DNA from: Amborella trichopoda
Taxonomy: Eukaryota > Streptophyta > Magnoliopsida > Amborellales > Amborellaceae
NCBI RefSeq assembly: GCF_000471905.2
Contig: NW_006499827.1
Span: 1 to 64,000 of the forward strand
Length of the DNA: 64,000 nucleotides
Reading direction: 5' to 3'
Under the pieces are notes generated by a model. That model was given only the letters and a program-made list of their open reading frames with translations. It did no database searches and was not told the DNA's origin. Of the stretch, positions 57,487-64,000 are shown in pieces; position 1 is the stretch's first letter; each line of letters opens with the position of its first letter. The translations under genes and the position numbers were made by a program.

Positions 57487-58224
57487 TTGACACGTATAGT
57501 TATGAGGCCTCATGTAGTCTTGCCTACAACCGTGGGCTTGGAGGAATCCCATGTTTCATTATAATTAAAGTCATTTTCTCCAATGTTGAAGTTGGATAAA
57601 TATCCTCGAGATCAGATAAAGACTTTTCCTCATACACCCATTGGAGAAATATGAGATCAGAAGACTTTTTCTCATACACCCATTAGAGAAATATGAATGT
57701 TGGCTCATATTCTCCCTATAAATATGGGAAGCAAAGAGATACAGAAAAAATACGACAAATTATAGAGCTTCTAGAAAGTGACCCTTCTCTTTGTTAAGTA
57801 GTTCTTAACTAAAATCTGGGCTCTGCTCATCCGCGCTCCATCAATTATTTTTTTACTAACATTGTATTAGAGAGATCCATGTTCCATCTTCCCTTTTGCT
57901 TTGAATTATTCCCTTTTAATGGTGGAGCTTCTAGGATTTTTTATCTCTTCATCGAGTTTGTCATGATCTACACATGATATTTTCTTCTCCAATACACATG
58001 TATTGTTGGCTGCCATCCATTATAGTGATTCAGATTTTTTTTTTTTTATAAACAAGTAAGGGGATTTTTTTGCCCCCTTCTGCACTCTAATATGCAATTG
58101 GCCTTACTGGTTCGCTATTCTTATTTGATGTGGAAGGATCACTAAATTTCTTTTTAACTTTTGATTGCCTTTTGCTTTTAACTCTCAAAAGGTTGCACCG
58201 TATAATTCGTTTTCTCTATTTAAA

Positions 58225-58361
58225 GTTAATGTTTATCTTGTTAAAGCCACAAAGCAAGTCTCTGTAATTCAGTTAATGTTTATCTTGTTAAAGCCACAAA
58301 GCAAGTCTCTGTAATTCAGTTAATGTTTATCTTGTTAAAGCCACAAAGCAAGTCTCTGTAA
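58225..58361 (+). repeat. 47-bp tandem repeat in the leader of the Copia element
   Basis: GTTAATGTTTATCTTGTTAA with AGCCACAAAGCAAGTCTCTG occurs three times at an offset of 47 bp, virtually without differences. Confidence 0.9.
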
Positions 58362-59009
58362 ATCTTGTCACTTTTATCTATATCATTAAACCCATCAAGG
58401 GTTCCCAAAGAATAGGTATAATCCTCTCTGTGAGGGTTTATCACATTACTGATTCGTATAATTGGCATTTTTTATCAAGGGTTTTCTCTCTCTAAAACAA
58501 GTATTGGCATCAAAAGAAATCCAACACTTTGCTGATTACGAATAAGAGAAAAGGATCAAAGTCCTTCTCTCTATCACACTAATCTTTCTCACTGGAACCC
58601 ACAAATAAGAAGTTACCAAGAATTTTTGCTTTGGGGGTAATTTTTATTTTATTTTTCCTATCTTCAGCGTATTTAGCGACGCTATAGTGGTTTCTTATTT
58701 TAACATGCTATTATTATTTTTTACCACTATAATTTTGAGAGCAGACACTTTAACTTGCTTCTTTTTTTTCTTTACTTTTTTTTTCTGCCTAATTTACTTG
58801 GAAGGCCAATTTCAATTGGATTATTCGTTCCTTTTAAATATAAAGGCTTACACGCCCTTTACCATTGGAATATATTTGTTTGGTACCACTACCGATTTTG
58901 GTCATACATACTTGATATTGCTCATGCACCCCAAATATAATAAAGTAAAGGGGAATTTATATTATCCAGCAGTAGTTGGTTTATCACCAACTAAATCATA
59001 TATGCATTA

Positions 59010-59132
59010 AAATATGATCCACCAGTATTTGGTGATAAACTAATTGAAGAAGAAAAAATAAAACTATATATGTACTAAAAGATTATCCACCAGTAGTTGG
59101 TGATAAACAATTGAAGAAGAAATAAAAAGTTA
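59010..59132 (+). repeat. Two-copy direct repeat in the Copia leader
   Basis: ATCCACCAGTA(T/G)TTGGTGATAAAC followed by AATTGAAGAAGAA appears twice about 74 bp apart, and a partial third copy (ATCCAGCAGTAGTTGG) lies just before at 58964. Confidence 0.7.
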
Positions 59133-62100
59133 GAAATTTTTTTAGAAAATGACCCCATAGCAAAAACATCTATGTTGACTTTTATGCAATATGAGCTTAT
59201 TAAGGTTTTCGAATATCATGAAACACTTAAAAAAATGTTGGAGGCAATAAAAACAAAATATGACTCAACCTCTAAAACACTCCTCCAATTGCTATTAAAG
59301 CAATACAACTCATTTAAGTTGTATGTAAGGGCAATCGACATTGTATTAACTAATGTATATTTTGTCATTTGTATGAGGCGAAATATTGTATCTGTTTCCT
59401 TGCTCATTCTAAAGGGCTTTGAAGTCCGCTTCCAAATATTGAAAGATATCAATTGGAAAGCGTGGACAAATTTATACTTGGGGACACTTGGTTGATGGCT
59501 ACAAGTTGTTCATTCTTTATATAAATGAGAAAGATAATAATAAAATTTCAACTTATTCTGGTTATGTTGATTCTGTAATGGTTGTTGATGCATATACTTG
59601 GCATCTTATGCTTGGCCACATAAGAAAAGGTAAAATAAATAGGTTAATAAATAAATATCTTATTCCAAATCTAAATAATATGGAATTTTCAACTTGTCAG
59701 CACTGCGAGTCAGTAAAAATAACTAGAAAATCATTTAATGAAAAGGAGAGAGCTAATGAGTTATTGAATGTGATCTACGAAGACATTTGTGGCCCCTCAA
59801 TGTTAAAAGCTAAAACTCATAGAGGGATGTCATACTTCATCACTTTTATTGATGATTTTTATAGATTTGGATATGTTTATCTAATCCACCATAAATCAGA
59901 AGCTTTAGAAAAAAATTAAAATATATAAAAGAGAATTAGAAAACCAATTGGGTAGGAACATCAAAGTTCTTATGAATTGATAGGAGAGGTGAATACACAT
60001 CCGAAGCTTTCAATACTTATTATAAAAAATATGGTATTAAAAGACATACTACTATGCCTTATACGCCACAGCAAAATGAAATAGCTGAAAGACGAAATAG
60101 AACCATCTTAGAAATGACTAGATCCATGATGACTTATATTAATCTACCCCAATACTTTTTGGGGAGAAGCATTAAGCACATCCATGTATATTATTTATAG
60201 GGTTCCAACTAAAGCAATAGATTATACCTTTATGAAATGTGGATAAGTAGAAAACCTGATCTAACCAACTTAAATAAGTGGGGGTCGACTGCGCATGTCC
60301 TATTTTCATATCAACATAAAAATAAGTTAGAAAACAAAATTTTATTTTGTAATTTTATAAGATACCCCAAATGTTTAAAGGGATATCGATTTTATCATAA
60401 AGATAATGGACTCATTGAAAGTAGAGATGTTGAGTTTCAATAAGATTTTATTGAAAAAAACCTACTTGTATTGGATAATGATAATCCACTTAAGATCATA
60501 GATGACTTAGAACAACTACCTACAGTGGATATGGATAACTCTGTTCAATATGATGATGTTGAAGTACCCACACACCTAATGTTAAGTGGTCAAAAGAGGT
60601 CTAGAGCTCATCCATCATACCTTGATAATTTCTATGTCTATATGAGTGAAGAGATATACAACCTTATTGACCTAGATAAATGAAATCATAAAAAACCCAA
60701 GAATGACTTAATGCCATGAGAGAAGAATTAGATTCTATTAGGAAAAATAAAGTTTGGGATTTATGTAATTTACCATCAAATAGGAAACCTATAGGTTCTA
60801 AATGGGTACTAGAAAGAAGTTAAAAGCTAATGGATCAATTGATAAATTTAAAGCTAACCAAAGGGTTTTACTCAAAGAAATGGAGTCGACTATGTTGATA
60901 TTTATCCACCAGTTACAATGTTTATATCCATTAGAATAATGTTGGCAATCGTTGTATGTTATAACCTATAACTTTACTAAATGGATGTAAAGACTGCATT
61001 CTTGAATGCTGAACTAAAAGAAACTATCTATATGAAGCAACCTAAAGACTTCATAATTAAAAGCAAAGAAAATAATATATAAATTAAATAAGACTTTATA
61101 TGGTTTAAAACAATCTTCAAGACAAATGGTACTTAACATCTTCATGATGCCATCATACATATGGGATATGAAGTAAATAGATGGGGTCAATACGCATATG
61201 TATTGAAGAGTGAGAGTAAATTCACAATACTCTCATTATATGTAGATAATATCCTAATAGTTGAAAACGACTTATAAATGATTGATAAGACTAAGTCATG
61301 ATTTTTTTCTCGGTTTAAGAAGAAAGATATGAGAAAAACATCTTATGTCCTAAGCATAAAAATAACTAGAGATAGAAAATAAAAAATGTTGTATTTGAGC
61401 CAAGAGAGATATCTGGACTCTGTTATCAAAAGATTTCAAATAGAAAATTGTAAACCATTGTCTACTCCTGTTGAAAAGTGAGCAAAGTTGTCTAAAAAAG
61501 ATTGTCCAGTAGAAGGACAAGAAAAATCCTAATGTTCCGTATGCACAAGCTATCAGTAAGATGTACAAGACCAGATTTGAGCTATGCTATAGGACTTGTT
61601 AGTAGGTATCAAAGTATTCCAGGCATAGCTCATTGGAAAGCAATAAAAAGAATTTTAAGGTACATTAAAGAAACAAAACATCTAATTTATGTTTTCAAAT
61701 AGATAAGCTTGAAATTATAGGATATTTATATGCATATTTTGTTGGGAATAAGGACGATAGTAAGTATACCTCAGGGCATTTTTTTCTCTTTAGAGGGGCA
61801 ATTTCTTGGTCTAGCAAGAAATAAGGATGTGTAGCTAGATACACACATGATGCATAATACATTGCATGTACTTTCGCCGTCTGGATAAAGGCTTCATAGA
61901 TGACTTGAAGCAACAAATAATCAACAGACCAATCCAAATGGTTTGTAATAATTAAGCTACAATTAAATTAATTCAAAGTTGAGCAAATAGCTCTAAAGGA
62001 AGACATATAGATGTCCAATATCACTACATTCAGGATGTAGTTGAGAAAAGTGACGTAACTGTTAGTTACTTGTCCTCGTTATATATGATTGTTGATCCAT

Positions 62101-62782
62101 TAACAAAATGTCTAAGTGTTGAACTACCGTCTAAGCACATTAGCTTAATGAGACTTAAAGATATTTAAGTTAGTCAGTTTTTCATGAGTGACAAATCCGC
62201 TTTATTGTGGAAATCCTCATGATGGACATTTGTTGTGAGAGGCATATCCTCGAAAACGTGAGAAAAACCTCATGACCAGATACTTTCTTAAAAGTCATAC
62301 TCAAAAGTGGGAGTATGCATGTGATTTATTATTATGCTGGGTCGTCATAGCCAAATGAGAGATGTTGACATATATGGCCATGATGTCTCATGTGGTATTG
62401 CCTACAATTGTGGGCTTAGAGGAATCCCATATTTCATTATAATTATCCATTTATAAAAGTGTAAATAATAATTTATATTATAAGGCCATTTTATTCAATG
62501 TTTATATGGATGAGTATCCCTGAGATCAGGGATGACTTTTTCTCAAAGGCTCATTGGAGAAAGATGAACATTGGCCCATCTTCTACCTATAAATATAGGA
62601 AGCCAGAGAGAAGGAGATACAGAAAAAACACGGTAAATTATAGAGCCTCTAGAAAGTGACCATTCTCTCTATTGGGTAGTTCCTAACTAAAATCTGGGCC
62701 CTGCAATCACCAGCCTCACAACATCCCCCTCTCTGATCTCGGTTTTGGTCTCATCCGCGCTCATCAATTTTTTTTACCAACA

Positions 62783-63900
62783 ATTGATTGCATTATGTTC
62801 ATGTTTTGTGTATCCCACTCTCTCAATTGACTGGACTACGATAGACACTAACGATCGCCGACTTTCAAACATGATAAATATTTTCAGTCATAAAAAATTG
62901 GCCTTAGTGTGAAGATGGTGATTTTCAGGCATGTCTACAATGACCGACTCTGAGGTATATGCGCTGGAAAAAGAGGCAGATCAAAGGAAATGCTCATTGA
63001 ATGATTTTTTGAAGACTATTGAATTGGTATATAGATTCATTTTTTAGTAGATGTATTCAACTTTGTGCATACTTTTGACATGATTAATGAAATCGTGTTA
63101 TTTTTATTTTTTTTAAAAACCCCATTCGAAAACAAAAGTAGCTACTAATTATCCACCACCTATATTCATCAGGGGTCAGTGAACATGGTTTTCACTTTCA
63201 AGTTTGGCCTTTCCATTAGCAGAATGGCTAGTGTTTATTGTCTAATAATAAATATAGACAGCGGACGTGTTGATCTATATAACTCCATATCATAATCTCA
63301 ATGCATTATAACTATATATAATACGGTCATTGATTTGGTAAATATATGGTCCCTAAGTGTTTTTTTAGAAAAAAAAAAAAAATTTTATATCACAGTGTCA
63401 ATCGATCCTTAAGTAGTTGGAAAAAAGACATGATGGCGATGATTATATCACATCACCGGGTTTCCGAGTATCACAGCCACCAATTTGGATTTGAGCAAAC
63501 ATTGCGGCGTGTCGCTCCATTGCAACAGTGTCACCCCTCGGACACAAGGTATGTTTGTGAACTTTTGGTATGTGAGTTGCTGTATATTCCAAGGATAGTG
63601 CTAGTGACTGACACGAATATGCGTGTCAGAGCAGGGACCTTGTATTTGGAGCACATCATGTGGAGGCGTAGGAGGTGGGATTTAAATCGACTTGTAAGCT
63701 TTCATAGTAATATTTTAACAAAAAAAAATATTAAAAATTAAGATGCGCTTTCAAAATTGAATATAAGTATAAAATATTAAAAAATTATTTAAATTTCAAA
63801 AAATATAAGAGACACTAATATAAGAGACACTAATATAAGTTTCCCTTCAAATTACCCAGAAAGCCAAATAAGCCTATTTGAAATTCTCCCATAGTATCCG
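62783..63900. other. Spacer with a short exon-like open frame (62931-63047)
   Basis: After a possible acceptor (GTGATTTTCAG, ending 62928) an ATG opens 38 codons: MSTMTDSEVYALEKEADQRK then CSLNDFLKTIEL, followed by TATATAG-rich DNA. The charged, balanced composition looks more like protein than chance. No family is recognised and no partner exon was found. At 63346-63741 there is a longer frame without motifs; it spans the small palindrome CTGACACG...CGTGTCAG (63608-63629). Confidence 0.25.
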
Positions 63901-64000
63901 TGTTTCAAAACTTAGCGATTCCGATATGAACAGTCGATTCAGATGGGAATCAGTCGGGACCGAACCAATTCCAAGATGGTATGGTTCCCAACCCGGTTTT
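63901..64000. mobile_element. Left part of a hAT-like element cut by the window edge
   Basis: GTTTCAAAACTTAGCGATTC, GAATCAGTCGGGACCGAACC and CAACCCGG resemble the subterminal region of plant hAT-like non-autonomous elements, similar to the scrap at 21905-21950 (AATCGGGCAGGACCGAAC). Confidence 0.35.

Larger units (their letters stand above)
57485..62782 (+). mobile_element. Copia-type LTR retrotransposon, old and broken (fossil)
   Basis: The 5' LTR (about 57485-57861) and 3' LTR (62363-62782) share ACAGAAAAAATACG-type words, GTAGTTCCTAACTAAAATCTGGGC, and ends near TGTTGACA...ACCAACA, but differ by many substitutions and some length changes, so the insertion is old. A methionine-tRNA-like primer site (TTGTATTAGAGAG) follows the 5' LTR. 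Domain order is that of Copia: gag remnants near 59160-59300, GAG-pre-integrase (WHLMLGH) and integrase core (GPSMLKAKTHRGMSYFITF) at 59480-60230, reverse transcriptase around 60700-61400, and RNase H (ARPDLSYAIG-like, near 61565-62160) before the 3' LTR. The coding region is interrupted in many places (well over ten) and cannot be active. No clear target duplication was found. Confidence 0.9.

Noticed and set aside
63346-63741. 131-codon frame near the right edge
   Set aside because: Basic, low-information peptide without motifs; contains a small palindrome and ends in AT-rich DNA.
1-64000. CRISPR array, operons or a prokaryotic gene cluster
   Set aside because: The tandem repeats lack regular unique spacers, and all genes are plant nuclear genes, three of the four with introns in the coding region.

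Overview
The window is nuclear DNA of a flowering plant. It has GT-AG introns, host genes of plant-specific families (a BASS-type plastid transporter, a Ycf49-like plastid protein, a LITTLE ZIPPER microprotein and an A20/AN1 stress-associated protein), AT-rich intergenic DNA full of small non-autonomous DNA transposons, plant RTE- and L1-type LINE remnants, and a Copia-type LTR element. I cannot name the species from the sequence.

Layout. 1-1329: 3' half of a BASS sodium/metabolite cotransporter gene, with a fold-back element in the intron at the left edge. 1330-3955: spacer with a LINE scrap and a MITE. 3956-7795: complete four-exon gene for a DUF2499/Ycf49-like protein of 178 aa. 7796-23470: repeat-rich spacer with an RTE LINE 3' end, tandem repeats, nested GC-rich hAT-like elements and many copies of two dispersed families that I call F1 and F2. 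23478-23956: complete two-exon LITTLE ZIPPER gene (94 aa) with its TATA box. 24000-35700: more MITEs, a GGAGC minisatellite, and two large fold-back elements of 1.2 and 1.5 kb lying almost side by side. 35820-37161: A20/AN1 zinc-finger gene with a duplicated A20 domain and an apparent one-base frameshift before the AN1 finger. 37162-57480: spacer with MITEs, an assembly gap (42213-42646) inside a CA/TA microsatellite, LINE pieces, a solo LTR, and a nested cluster at 55547-57015. 57485-62782: an old, broken Copia element with both LTRs. 62783-64000: spacer with one short exon-like ORF and the start of another hAT-like element.

The four host genes have no operon-like relation. Two are plastid proteins (BASS and Ycf49-like, adjacent and on the same strand), one is a regulator of HD-ZIP III transcription factors, and one is a stress-associated zinc-finger protein. 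All four are on the + strand.

I found no convincing new biochemical system. The strongest unusual items are the A20-A20-AN1 gene, the paired giant hairpin elements at 29924-32929, the three-layer nest at 55974-57015 with readable target-site duplications, and several hAT- and Mutator-like elements whose exact ends can be read. All boundaries were read by eye without alignment software.
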